NCBI GenBank assembly: GCA_017625725.1
Contig: JAGAKH010000025.1
Coordinates: 1 to 33,606 of the forward strand
Length of the DNA stretch: 33,606 nt
Source: Bacteroidales bacterium
GTDB taxonomy: Bacteria; Bacteroidota; Bacteroidia; Bacteroidales; UBA932
Direction: 5' to 3'
Notes under the pieces: generated by a model
Databases searched by the model: none
What the model was told of the DNA's origin: nothing
The model's input: the letters and a program-made list of their open reading frames with translations, nothing else
Part shown: one piece after another, positions 1 to 8,033 of the stretch
Layout: each line of letters begins with the position of its first letter
Position numbering within the stretch: position 1 is the stretch's first letter
Translations under genes and position numbers: made by a program

Positions 1-64
1 AAAATCCACGAAATCATCGTGATGATGCATACGATTAATTATTAACCTCTAATTTTTTCAAAAG

Positions 65-340
65 ATGGCTGAATATTTGGCACCAGAGAAAAAACAGGAG
101 CTTTTCGAGAAGTACGGAAAGTCTAATACTGACACAGGTTCACCAGAGAGCCAGGTGGCTTTATTTTCCTACCGTATCGCTCACCTTACCGAGCATCTTA
201 AGAGCAACAAGCACGACTATGTAACACGTCGTTCACTTCTTAAGCTTGTAGGTAAGCGTCGTCGTGTCCTTGATTATCTCAAGGCGATTGACATCGAGAG
301 ATACAGAGCTATCGTTAAGGAGCTTGGTCTCCGTCGATAA
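65..340 (+). CDS. rpsO: 30S ribosomal protein S15
   Basis: Primary 16S rRNA-binding protein of the small subunit; it binds the central-domain three-way junction and helps build the platform. The 91-residue product matches the usual length of about 89. The family core is visible: [22 protein letters not shown], followed by the basic [18 protein letters not shown] segment that contacts rRNA. The ATG at 65 is the first in frame and no Shine-Dalgarno sequence precedes it, as is normal in Bacteroidota. A 5-bp hairpin (7-11 with 17-21) lies in the leader. The next gene is pnp, the same order as in E. coli, with a terminator-like hairpin between them. Confidence is very high. Confidence 0.98.
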   Translation: MAEYLAPEKKQELFEKYGKSNTDTGSPESQVALFSYRIAHLTEHLKSNKHDYVTRRSLLKLVGKRRRVLDYLKAIDIERYRAIVKELGLRR

Positions 341-364
341 GCTACATCATAGTAGGAACCGACG

Positions 365-401
365 AAGGGGGAAGAACCAGAAATGGCCATCCCCCTTTTT
401 T
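365..401 (+). terminator. Terminator/attenuator between rpsO and pnp
   Basis: An A/G-rich arm at 365-372 pairs with 390-397 (five G-C pairs plus A-U pairs), followed by a T run to 401. It lies 25 bases after the rpsO stop. I see no clear TAnnTTTG promoter between here and pnp, so it may act as a partial terminator setting the rpsO:pnp ratio. Confidence 0.75.
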
Positions 402-432
402 CACGCAAAGACGCTTCTGTCCGGCTAACACA

Positions 433-558
433 TCAACCTGCGGCCGAGACGGAGCAGAACAATATATAGACGTAACTATATCTAGAAATCCTCGGCGGAT
501 TTCGTATGGGCGGAAAATGATCAATTAATAATGACTCCCATAGGGGGAGGCAGGTTGA
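433..558 (+). promoter_or_regulatory. Structured pnp leader (multi-branch RNA fold)
   Basis: A perfect 9-bp helix (433-441 with 550-558) closes about 10 bases before the pnp start. Inside it are a 6-bp hairpin (464-469/476-481), a 7-bp hairpin with a 5-base loop (485-491/497-503) and a 5-bp hairpin (535-539/545-549). A 6-bp helix, 505-510 with 537-542, would compete with the last hairpin. The complementarity is read directly from the sequence; a regulatory role, for example feedback by PNPase or S15, is inference. Confidence 0.5.
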
Positions 559-568
559 AGACTAAGAA

Positions 569-2896
569 ATGAATATCGTAAAAAAGACAATCGAATTATC
601 CGACGGAAGGGTAATAGAAATCGAGACCGGAAAGCTTGCCAAACAGGCTGACGGTTCTGTTGTCGTCAAGATGGGCGGCACAATGCTTCTTGCAACCGTA
701 ACTTGTGCTAAAGATGCAAAAGAGGATGTTGACTTCATGCCTCTTCAGGTGGATTACAAGGAAAAATATGCTTCCGCAGGCCGTTTCCCTGGAGGATTCA
801 TGAAGAGAGAAGGAAAGGCATCAGATTATGAGATCCTCATTGCACGCCTTGTAGACAGGGCACTCAGACCACTTTTCCCTGAAGATTTCCACGCAGAAGT
901 ATTCGTAAACGTAAACCTTATTTCTGCTGAGAAAGACATCCAGCCTGATGCACTTGCAGGACTTGCTGCATCTGCTGCCCTCGCAGTAAGTGACATTCCA
1001 TTCGAAGGTCCTATCTCAGAGGTACGCGTCGCAAGAATCGGTGGCGAGTTAAAGATCAACCCTAACTTCAGCGAAATGACTGATGCGGATATCGACATCA
1101 TGGTCGCAGCAACATACGACAACATCATGATGGTTGAAGGTGAGATGAACGAGGTCAGCGAGCATGACATGCTTGAGGCAATCAAGTTCGCTCACGAAGA
1201 GATCAAGAAGCACTGCAAGGTGCAGATGGAGCTCACTGAGGCTGTAGGAAAGACAGTAAAGAGAACTTACTGCCACGAGGAGAATGACGAGGACCTCCGC
1301 AAAGCTATCCAGGAGTTCTGCTACGACAGATGCTACGCAATCGCAAAGTCCGGTTCTGCAAAACAGGAAAGGTCAGACGCATTCGAAGCACTCAAGGAGG
1401 AGTTCTACGCAACACTTCCGGAGGAGGAGCAGGAAGAGAAGAGAATGATGATCGAGAGATATTACCATGCTGTCGAGAAGGCTGCCATGAGAAACATGAT
1501 TCTCGATGAAGGCATCCGTCTTGACGGACGTAACACCACACAGGTGCGTCCTATCTGGTGTGAGACCGACTATCTTCCATGTGCACACGGATCAGCCATC
1601 TTCACCCGTGGTGAGACTCAGTCTCTCTCTACAGTGACCCTCGGAACCAAGCTCGACATGAAGGAGCGTGACGAGGTTCTCATCCAGGACACAGACCAGT
1701 TCGTGCTCCATTACAACTTCCCTCCGTTCTCAACAGGCGAGGCACGCCCTCAGCGTGGTGTAGGCCGTCGTGAGATCGGACACGGAAACCTTGCATACAG
1801 AGCCCTCAAGCCGATGATTCCTATGGCACCTGAGAATCCATACGCAGTACGTGTGGTTTCAGATATCCTCGAATCAAACGGTTCATCATCAATGGCTACA
1901 GTATGTGCAGGCTGCCTCGCCCTGATGGACGCAGGTGTAAAGATCAAGAAGCCTGTTGCTGGAGTAGCCATGGGACTTATCACAGACAAGGACAATCCTA
2001 ACGAAAGATATGCAATCCTTACCGATATCCTCGGTGACGAGGACCACCTCGGAGACATGGACTTCAAGGTAACCGGAACAAAGGACGGTATCACAGCTAC
2101 CCAGATGGACATCAAGGTGGACGGTCTTTCATACGACGTACTCGAAAGAGCACTCGAGCAGGCACGTCAGGGCCGTATGCACATCATGGGCGAGATGATG
2201 AAGACCATCAGCGAGCCACGTGCAGACTACAAGGAATTTGTTCCACGCATGGTACAGATCCGTGTTGCCGGTGAATTCATCGGAGCAATCATCGGAAAGG
2301 GTGGTGAGACTATCCAGAAGATCCAGAGAGAGACTGGTACAACAATCACCATCACTGAAGAGAATATCGACGGTGTTGCTCAGGGAGTTGTCGACATCTT
2401 CGGCCAGGACAAGGAAGCTATGGACAAGGCTCTCAACTGGATAGAAGGTATCTGTGCTGTTCCTGAAGTAGGTACAGTTTACCACGGAAAGGTCGTTTCA
2501 ATCCTTGAATTCGGTGCATTCGTGGAGATTCTCCCAGGCAAGGAAGGACTTCTTCATATTTCAGAAATAGACTGGAAGAAGACCGACAAGGTAGAGGATG
2601 TGCTCAAGGTCGGAGACGAGGTTGACGTGAAGCTCCTTGAAATCGACGAGAAGAACGGTAAGATGAGGCTTTCACGCAAGTCCCTCATCGAGAAGCCGGA
2701 AGGATATGTTGAGCCTGAGCGTCGTCCACGCGGCGGCGACAGAGGTCCACGCCGTGAAGAACGTCAGGGCGGCCCTCGCCGCGATGACCGCAGAGGTGAC
2801 AGAGGCCCACGCCGTGACGACAGAGGTCCACGCGGTCAGCGTCGTGAACGTCCGGCTGATGCTCCGGAGCAGAACAACGAGCCTGAAATGTTCTAA
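569..2896 (+). CDS. pnp: Polyribonucleotide nucleotidyltransferase (PNPase)
   Basis: Phosphorolytic 3'-to-5' exoribonuclease for mRNA decay, acting as a cytoplasmic trimer. Two RNase PH domains come first (roughly residues 1-230 and 315-550). The second carries the active-site stretch [16 protein letters not shown] near residues 487-502. A KH domain follows with the GKGG loop near residue 573, then an S1 domain at about 634-708. The product is 775 residues against 711 in E. coli. The excess is mainly a C-terminal tail (about 709-775) rich in Arg, Gly and Asp with RGG/RGP/RRDD repeats, ending in an acidic tip. The ATG at 569 follows a structured leader. Downstream is a 14-bp terminator. Confidence 0.98.
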   Translation: MNIVKKTIELSDGRVIEIETGKLAKQADGSVVVKMGGTMLLATVTCAKDAKEDVDFMPLQVDYKEKYASAGRFPGGFMKREGKASDYEILIARLVDRALRPLFPEDFHAEVFVNVNLISAEKDIQPDALAGLAASAALAVSDIPFEGPISEVRVARIGGELKINPNFSEMTDADIDIMVAATYDNIMMVEGEMNEVSEHDMLEAIKFAHEEIKKHCKVQMELTEAVGKTVKRTYCHEENDEDLRKAIQEFCYDRCYAIAKSGSAKQERSDAFEALKEEFYATLPEEEQEEKRMMIERYYHAVEKAAMRNMILDEGIRLDGRNTTQVRPIWCETDYLPCAHGSAIFTRGETQSLSTVTLGTKLDMKERDEVLIQDTDQFVLHYNFPPFSTGEARPQRGVGRREIGHGNLAYRALKPMIPMAPENPYAVRVVSDILESNGSSSMATVCAGCLALMDAGVKIKKPVAGVAMGLITDKDNPNERYAILTDILGDEDHLGDMDFKVTGTKDGITATQMDIKVDGLSYDVLERALEQARQGRMHIMGEMMKTISEPRADYKEFVPRMVQIRVAGEFIGAIIGKGGETIQKIQRETGTTITITEENIDGVAQGVVDIFGQDKEAMDKALNWIEGICAVPEVGTVYHGKVVSILEFGAFVEILPGKEGLLHISEIDWKKTDKVEDVLKVGDEVDVKLLEIDEKNGKMRLSRKSLIEKPEGYVEPERRPRGGDRGPRREERQGGPRRDDRRGDRGPRRDDRGPRGQRRERPADAPEQNNEPEMF

Positions 2897-2916
2897 GCTT
2901 ACATATAAACACTTTT

Positions 2917-2968
2917 AAACAGAGACTTTGCACTGCAATGAATACGCATGTTCAAAGTCTCTGTTTTT
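2917..2968 (+). terminator. Terminator after pnp
   Basis: A perfect 14-bp stem (2917-2930 with 2953-2966) followed by a T run. It begins 21 bases after the pnp stop and ends the rpsO-pnp unit. Confidence 0.9.
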
Positions 2969-2993
2969 CATTTCCCTTATCAGATATTTTAAT

Positions 2994-3001
2994 TAAATTT
3001 G
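2994..3001 (+). promoter_or_regulatory. Candidate Bacteroidota -7 box (TAAATTTG)
   Basis: Matches the Bacteroidota -7 consensus TAnnTTTG, 25 bases before the serine-hydrolase start and just after the pnp terminator. There is no clear TTG at the -33 position. It would drive the serine hydrolase-ftcD-hutU run. Confidence 0.5.
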
Positions 3002-3025
3002 TAGATTGATTCAAAATCTACGATT

Positions 3026-4078
3026 ATGAAAAGAATACTGACGCTGCTGTTTGCCCTCGCTATAATTTCAAGTTGTACCGTCACCAGCAACACCTCTCTG
3101 CCGAGAGCAGATGAAAGCGAACTTCCTTGCGATGTGAACGTATTCCACAATGTATTCAATGATGTATTCTTCAATGGGGTCGATGAGCTTCATGGACTCA
3201 TGGTACTTCAGAACGGGAAAGTAATCTATGAAGAGTATTCAACCGGCTTCGGTCCGGACTTCAAGCATGTACTTTGGTCTGCATCAAAGACATTTACAGC
3301 CACTGCCATCGGTTTTGCCAGACAGGACGGACTGCTTGACGTCAACGACAAGGTAGTTTCATTTTTCGGGGACGACGTTCTTCCGGAAGAACGCAGTGAA
3401 TGGCTCGACAATCTGACGATCCACCATCTTCTCTGCATGTCTGCATGCTTGAAAGAGACATTGGACGGCAGGATGAGAAACGGCGAAGACTTCGACTGGG
3501 TGAAGGATGCTTTGTCCAAAGGCTTCAATTTCGAGCCGGGGTCACGATTCTTCTACAACAGCGTAGATTCACACATCCTGTCAGCAATCGTAACGAAGGT
3601 AACAGGAAAGACTGCAGAAGAATACATGAAGGAAAAGCTCTTCGACAAGATCGGGCTTACTGACTACATATGGGAAAAATGTCCTACGGGCGAATCAATC
3701 GGTGGGTTCGGTCTTTTCATGACGCTTGAGTCCCTTGCCAAGATGGGGCAGTTCATGCTGAATAAAGGAACCTGGAACGGGGAAAGACTTCTCGAAGAAG
3801 AATGGTTCGATATGGCGATGAGCCCTCAGATCATGCAGTACGAGATATCCGGAGACCCGGAAGCCAACGCAGAAAGATACGAGGATGATGACTGGAACCA
3901 GGGATACTGCTATCAGATGTGGAAATGTACAAGAGGCGGTGTAAGACTTGATGGTGCCAAGGGCCAGCTCTGCATCATCATCCCGGAAAAGAATGCCGTG
4001 GTAGCCACTCTGAGCAGCACCGGTAATACAGGAGTCCTCATAAATTCAATCTGGAAACACATATACGATAATATTTGA
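3026..4078 (+). CDS. Serine hydrolase lipoprotein, beta-lactamase/class C family
   Basis: Predicted envelope serine hydrolase of the beta-lactamase/penicillin-binding/esterase fold. The signal peptide ends in the lipobox ISSC (Cys17), so the protein should be lipid-anchored. The nucleophile motif SxxK is S85-A-S-K88, and a YNS motif (Tyr near 177) supplies the second catalytic element. The usual third motif (KTG or HxG) is not obvious; GAKGQ near residue 310 sits in the right place. The length of 350 fits the family. The stop lies 6 bases before ftcD, so the two are probably co-transcribed. The substrate cannot be told: a peptidase, esterase or amidase role is possible, and a link to histidine supply is only positional. 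Confidence 0.85.
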   Translation: MKRILTLLFALAIISSCTVTSNTSLPRADESELPCDVNVFHNVFNDVFFNGVDELHGLMVLQNGKVIYEEYSTGFGPDFKHVLWSASKTFTATAIGFARQDGLLDVNDKVVSFFGDDVLPEERSEWLDNLTIHHLLCMSACLKETLDGRMRNGEDFDWVKDALSKGFNFEPGSRFFYNSVDSHILSAIVTKVTGKTAEEYMKEKLFDKIGLTDYIWEKCPTGESIGGFGLFMTLESLAKMGQFMLNKGTWNGERLLEEEWFDMAMSPQIMQYEISGDPEANAERYEDDDWNQGYCYQMWKCTRGGVRLDGAKGQLCIIIPEKNAVVATLSSTGNTGVLINSIWKHIYDNI

Positions 4079-4084
4079 CATAAT

Positions 4085-5791
4085 ATGACACGAATCATCG
4101 AGTGCGTGCCTAATTTCAGTGAAGGCCGCAATATGGAAGTCATCAATTCCATTGTAGAGACAATTGAAAAGACCGGTGGAGTCAAGATTCTTGACGTCGA
4201 TCCGGGTGAAGCTACAAATAGGACAGTGGTAACCTTCGTAGGCAGCCCTGAGGCAGTCGTAGAGGCGGCATTTCAAGGAGTAAGACGTGCCGGTGAACTC
4301 ATCGACATGAGGCAGCATCATGGTGCCCATCCACGTTCAGGTGCTACAGATGTACTGCCGCTTATTCCTATATCGGGCATCACTCTTGAAGAGTGTGCAG
4401 AACTTGCAAGAAAACTGGCCGAAAGGATCTACAACGAATTGGAAATCCCTTGCTACTGCTATGAAGCTGCAGCACGCAAGCCGGAACGCAAGAACCTTGC
4501 TGTCTGCCGTGCCGGTGAGTACGAGGCACTTCCTGAAAAGATGGGAGATCCTGAACGCCAGCCGGACTTCGGTCCCGGATGCTACACAGAACGTGCAGCT
4601 CAGGCAGGAGCCACCAATATCGGTGCCCGAGACTTCCTCATCGCCGTAAACTACAACCTGAACACCACATCGACACGTCGTGCAAACGCAATTGCCTTTG
4701 ATGTCCGTGAAAAAGGACGCCCGAAGAGAGAGGGTAATCCTATAACAGGAAAGATCGTCAAGGATGAAAACGGAAAGACCGTCATGATTCCAGGAACGCT
4801 GAAAGGTTGCAAGGCTATAGGATGGTTCATAGACGAATACGGCATAGCTCAGGTGTCAATGAATATAACAGACATCAACACTACCCCACTCCACATTGCC
4901 TTTGACGAGGTCTGCAGGGCGGCACAGGCAAGAGGTCTGCGCGTCACAGGAACCGAAATCGTGGGTCTTGTTCCTAAGCGTACCCTGATAGAAGCAGGAC
5001 GCTACTTCCTCGAAAAACAGCAGATATCTACAGGTGTTGCAGAGGAGGAGATAATGAAGATAGCCGTAAAATCCATGGGACTTGATGACCTCAAGCCATT
5101 CGAGCCTAAGGAAAAAGTGATAGAATACCTTATCGAAGACGAAAAGGAAGCGGCTGCCCGTGAAAGACTTGTACGCATGACCTGCAAGGGCTTTGCTTAC
5201 GAGACTGCTTCCGAATCTCCTGCACCAGGGGGCGGATCGATTTCCGCATACATGGGAGCTCTTGGAGCTGCACTCGGCACAATGGTAGCCAATCTGTCCT
5301 CACACAAGGCCGGCTGGGATGCCCGTTGGAAAGAGTTCTCTGACTGGGCAGACAAGGGACAGGCAGTTCTGGCAAGGCTTCTCGCTCTTGTAGACGAAGA
5401 CACGGCTGCATTTGACAGGATAATGGCAGCTATCGGCATGCCAAAGGGATCGGAAGAAGAGAAGAAGGCCCGTGCAGAAGCTCTGGAAGCGGCAACTCTT
5501 TATGCAACTCAGGTCCCTCTGAAGACCATGAAGACCGCCCTTGAAGTCTTCCCTATCGTAAGGGCTATGGCAAGCGAAGGAAATCCTAATTCTGTTTCAG
5601 ACGCAGGTGTGGGAGCTCTTGCTGCCCGCAGTGCAGTACTCGGGGCACAGCTTAACGTACGTATCAATGCCGCCGGACTTGCTGACCGTGAAGCAGCAGA
5701 TCGTCTTTGCAAGGAAGCAGCGGAAATTGCAGCTCAGGCAATTGCGGAAGAATCTGAGATCCTTGAAATCGTCAACAGCAAAATAGAATAA
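4085..5791 (+). CDS. ftcD: Bifunctional glutamate formimidoyltransferase / formimidoyl-THF cyclodeaminase
   Basis: Final step of histidine degradation. It moves the formimino group of N-formimino-L-glutamate to tetrahydrofolate, releasing glutamate, then deaminates 5-formimino-THF to 5,10-methenyl-THF. The transferase domain (about 1-330) opens with IIECVPNFSEGRN and carries the catalytic-His stretch QHHGAHPRSGATDVLPLIP near residues 76-95. The cyclodeaminase domain (about 355-568) has the ESPAPGGGSISA loop near residue 380. At 568 residues it is the full fused, mammal-like form. No hutG or hutF is seen, so this is the route from formiminoglutamate to glutamate. It lies 6 bases after the serine-hydrolase gene, and its stop abuts a fold-back element that fills the gap to hutU. 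Confidence 0.95.
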   Translation: MTRIIECVPNFSEGRNMEVINSIVETIEKTGGVKILDVDPGEATNRTVVTFVGSPEAVVEAAFQGVRRAGELIDMRQHHGAHPRSGATDVLPLIPISGITLEECAELARKLAERIYNELEIPCYCYEAAARKPERKNLAVCRAGEYEALPEKMGDPERQPDFGPGCYTERAAQAGATNIGARDFLIAVNYNLNTTSTRRANAIAFDVREKGRPKREGNPITGKIVKDENGKTVMIPGTLKGCKAIGWFIDEYGIAQVSMNITDINTTPLHIAFDEVCRAAQARGLRVTGTEIVGLVPKRTLIEAGRYFLEKQQISTGVAEEEIMKIAVKSMGLDDLKPFEPKEKVIEYLIEDEKEAAARERLVRMTCKGFAYETASESPAPGGGSISAYMGALGAALGTMVANLSSHKAGWDARWKEFSDWADKGQAVLARLLALVDEDTAAFDRIMAAIGMPKGSEEEKKARAEALEAATLYATQVPLKTMKTALEVFPIVRAMASEGNPNSVSDAGVGALAARSAVLGAQLNVRINAAGLADREAADRLCKEAAEIAAQAIAEESEILEIVNSKIE

Positions 5792-5986
5792 GAAACTGTT
5801 TAATTTTTATCATTTGAAATATTATGATGTGTTTTCGAGTAGATTATTTCTGTTTTCAGAGGAGGATAGCGGTACTATCTGACGAGGAAAAGAGGAAAAA
5901 TATGCCGAAAAGACACATAATAGGCAAATAGATTGATTCAGTTTCTACAATTAATAATTTTTCGGAGAAAAATTTAAACAGTTTCT
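5791..5986. repeat. 196-bp fold-back (MITE-like) element between ftcD and hutU
   Basis: The ends are inverted copies: AGAAACTGTTTAA at 5791-5803 and its complement at 5974-5986, extending to about 18 bp with one extra base. A second nested inverted pair is near 5819-5836 and 5906-5922. The centre is a 5-bp hairpin (5865-5869/5875-5879). The 9-mer CAGTTTCTA is repeated directly at 5939 and 5979. The element fills nearly the whole ftcD-hutU spacer and has no ORF. It could be a miniature inverted-repeat element or a structured mRNA spacer. No second copy was found in this window. Confidence 0.6.
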
Positions 5987-5997
5987 AACTACATAAT

Positions 5998-8028
5998 ATG
6001 ACCTATAACAGATTCCAAGAAGACATACTGGCAGGTATTCCTGCAGTACTGCCGCAGCCAAAGCCATACGATACGGCTATCAACCATGCTCCAAAACGTA
6101 AAGAGATTCTCAGTCCGGAAGAAAAGGTCCTGGCAATAAAGAATGCATTGAGGTACTTCCCGGCCGAGCACCACGAAGTTCTCGCAAAGGAATTTGCTCA
6201 GGAGCTGAAGGAATACGGACGTATCTATATGTACCGATTCCGTCCTGACTACGAGATGTACGCACGTCCTATCGATGAGTATCCGGCAAAGTCAAGGCAG
6301 GCTGCCGCCATAATGGCCATGATACAGAACAACCTGGACTATCGTGTAGCACAGCATCCTCATGAACTCATAACCTACGGAGGAAACGGAGCCGTATTCC
6401 AGAACTGGGCACAGTACCGCCTTGTCATGCAGTATCTTGCAACCATGACTGACGAGCAGACCCTGGTCATGTACTCAGGTCACCCTCTCGGACTCTTTCC
6501 TAGTCACAAGGATGCTCCAAGAGTTATCGTTACCAATGGTATGGTTATTCCAAACTATTCGAAGCCTGATCATTGGGAGAAGTTCAACGCACTCGGTGTG
6601 TCCCAGTACGGCCAGATGACAGCCGGATCATATATGTATATAGGTCCTCAGGGAATCGTACACGGCACAACCATCACCGTAATGAACGCGGCACGCAAAC
6701 AGCTTAAGGCCAGAGGCATCAAGGATACTGAAGACAATATGAAGGGCATGCTCTTCGTCACTGCCGGCCTCGGCGGAATGTCAGGAGCACAGCCTAAGGC
6801 AGGCGTGATTTCAGGAGTCGTAAGCGTCGTTGCAGAAATCAACCCTCTTGCCGCACGCAAACGCTACGAACAAGGGTGGGTTGACGAAATCCACAGCGAC
6901 CTTGATGAACTCATACCACGAATCCGCAAGGCTGTGAATGAAAAGGAAGTTGTGTCACTCGCATACGAAGGCAATGTCGTAGACCTTTGGGAAAGACTTG
7001 CTGACGAAGATATTCACGTCGACCTCGGTTCCGACCAGACGTCGCTCCATAACCCATGGGCCGGAGGATATTATCCTGCAGGATACAGCTACGAAGAGTC
7101 CAAGACCATGATGGCAGAAGAACCGGAAAGATTCAAGGAATGTGTCCAGGAGTCCCTCAGAAGACATGCAGCAGCAGTGAACCGTCTTGCAGAGAAAGGC
7201 ATGTATTTCTTCGACTACGGAAATGCCTTCCTTCTGGAAGCCTCCCGTGCTGGTGCCGACGTACTCAGGGAAGACGGCAGATTCCGCTATCCATCATACG
7301 TACAGGACATCATGGGTCCTCTCTTCTTTGACTATGGATTCGGACCTTTCCGTTGGGTCTGCATGTCGGAAAAGCCGGAAGACCTGGCAAAGTCAGATGC
7401 AATTGCGGCAAATGTACTCAGGGATATCATGAAGGAGGCACCAGAAGAAATCCAGGGGCAGATGATGGACAACATCAGATGGATTGAAGAAGCCGGCAGG
7501 AACAACCTCGTCGTCGGTTCCCAGGCCCGAATCCTTTATGCCGACTGCGAGGGAAGGACCAAGATAGCATTGGCATTCAACGAAGCCATCAGAAAAGGCG
7601 AAATCACAGCACCTATCGTTCTTGGACGCGACCACCACGATGTATCAGGAACAGACTCTCCATTCCGTGAGACCTCAAACATCTATGACGGCTCACAGTT
7701 CTGTGCAGACATGGCAGTACACAATGTGATAGGCGACGGTTTCCGTGGAGCCACATGGGTATCCATCCACAACGGTGGAGGCGTCGGCTGGGGAGAAGTG
7801 ATGAACGGAGGTTTCGGAATGGTTATTGACGGCACAGAAGATTCAGACCGTCACATCCGTGAAATGCTTCTTTGGGATGTGAACAATGGAATAGCACGCA
7901 GAAGCTGGGCACGCAACGAAGGTGCAGTCCATGCAATCAAGAGAGAAATGGAACGTACACCGCTTCTAAAGGTCACATTGCCTAACTTCGCCGATGAAGA
8001 TATGATCAGGGAAATCTTCAAAGACTGA
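5998..8028 (+). CDS. hutU: Urocanate hydratase (urocanase)
   Basis: Second step of histidine degradation: hydrates urocanate to 4-imidazolone-5-propanoate with tightly bound NAD+. Diagnostic segments are MYSGHPLGLFPSHKDAPRV, the NAD-binding TAGLGGMSGAQPKAG, and FDYGNAFLLEASRAG. The length of 676 exceeds the roughly 555 residues of the Pseudomonas and Bacillus enzymes and fits the longer form I know from Bacteroidales. The first ATG, at 5998, is used. It follows ftcD on the same strand across the fold-back element. Its stop lies only 5 bases from the stop of the convergent Wzi-like gene, so no dedicated terminator fits between them. Confidence 0.96.
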   Translation: MTYNRFQEDILAGIPAVLPQPKPYDTAINHAPKRKEILSPEEKVLAIKNALRYFPAEHHEVLAKEFAQELKEYGRIYMYRFRPDYEMYARPIDEYPAKSRQAAAIMAMIQNNLDYRVAQHPHELITYGGNGAVFQNWAQYRLVMQYLATMTDEQTLVMYSGHPLGLFPSHKDAPRVIVTNGMVIPNYSKPDHWEKFNALGVSQYGQMTAGSYMYIGPQGIVHGTTITVMNAARKQLKARGIKDTEDNMKGMLFVTAGLGGMSGAQPKAGVISGVVSVVAEINPLAARKRYEQGWVDEIHSDLDELIPRIRKAVNEKEVVSLAYEGNVVDLWERLADEDIHVDLGSDQTSLHNPWAGGYYPAGYSYEESKTMMAEEPERFKECVQESLRRHAAAVNRLAEKGMYFFDYGNAFLLEASRAGADVLREDGRFRYPSYVQDIMGPLFFDYGFGPFRWVCMSEKPEDLAKSDAIAANVLRDIMKEAPEEIQGQMMDNIRWIEEAGRNNLVVGSQARILYADCEGRTKIALAFNEAIRKGEITAPIVLGRDHHDVSGTDSPFRETSNIYDGSQFCADMAVHNVIGDGFRGATWVSIHNGGGVGWGEVMNGGFGMVIDGTEDSDRHIREMLLWDVNNGIARRSWARNEGAVHAIKREMERTPLLKVTLPNFADEDMIREIFKD

Positions 8029-8033
8029 CAACA

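Noticed and set aside
342-524. 60-codon - strand ORF in the rpsO-pnp spacer
   Set aside because: It runs through the terminator and the paired leader segments and does not read like a protein.
542-550. Strong Shine-Dalgarno-like purine run before pnp
   Set aside because: It is 18 or more bases from the start codon, too far to position a ribosome. Bacteroidota rarely use Shine-Dalgarno, and the run is better explained as an arm of the leader helices.
826-2485. Several antisense ORFs of 71-121 codons within pnp
   Set aside because: They are shadows of a well-conserved gene in other frames, with no signature of their own.
2994-3027. Similarity of the TAGATTGATTCA stretch near 3002 to one near 5929, as evidence of a repeat
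   Set aside because: Only 12 bases match, with different surroundings; chance in A/T-rich spacers is likely.
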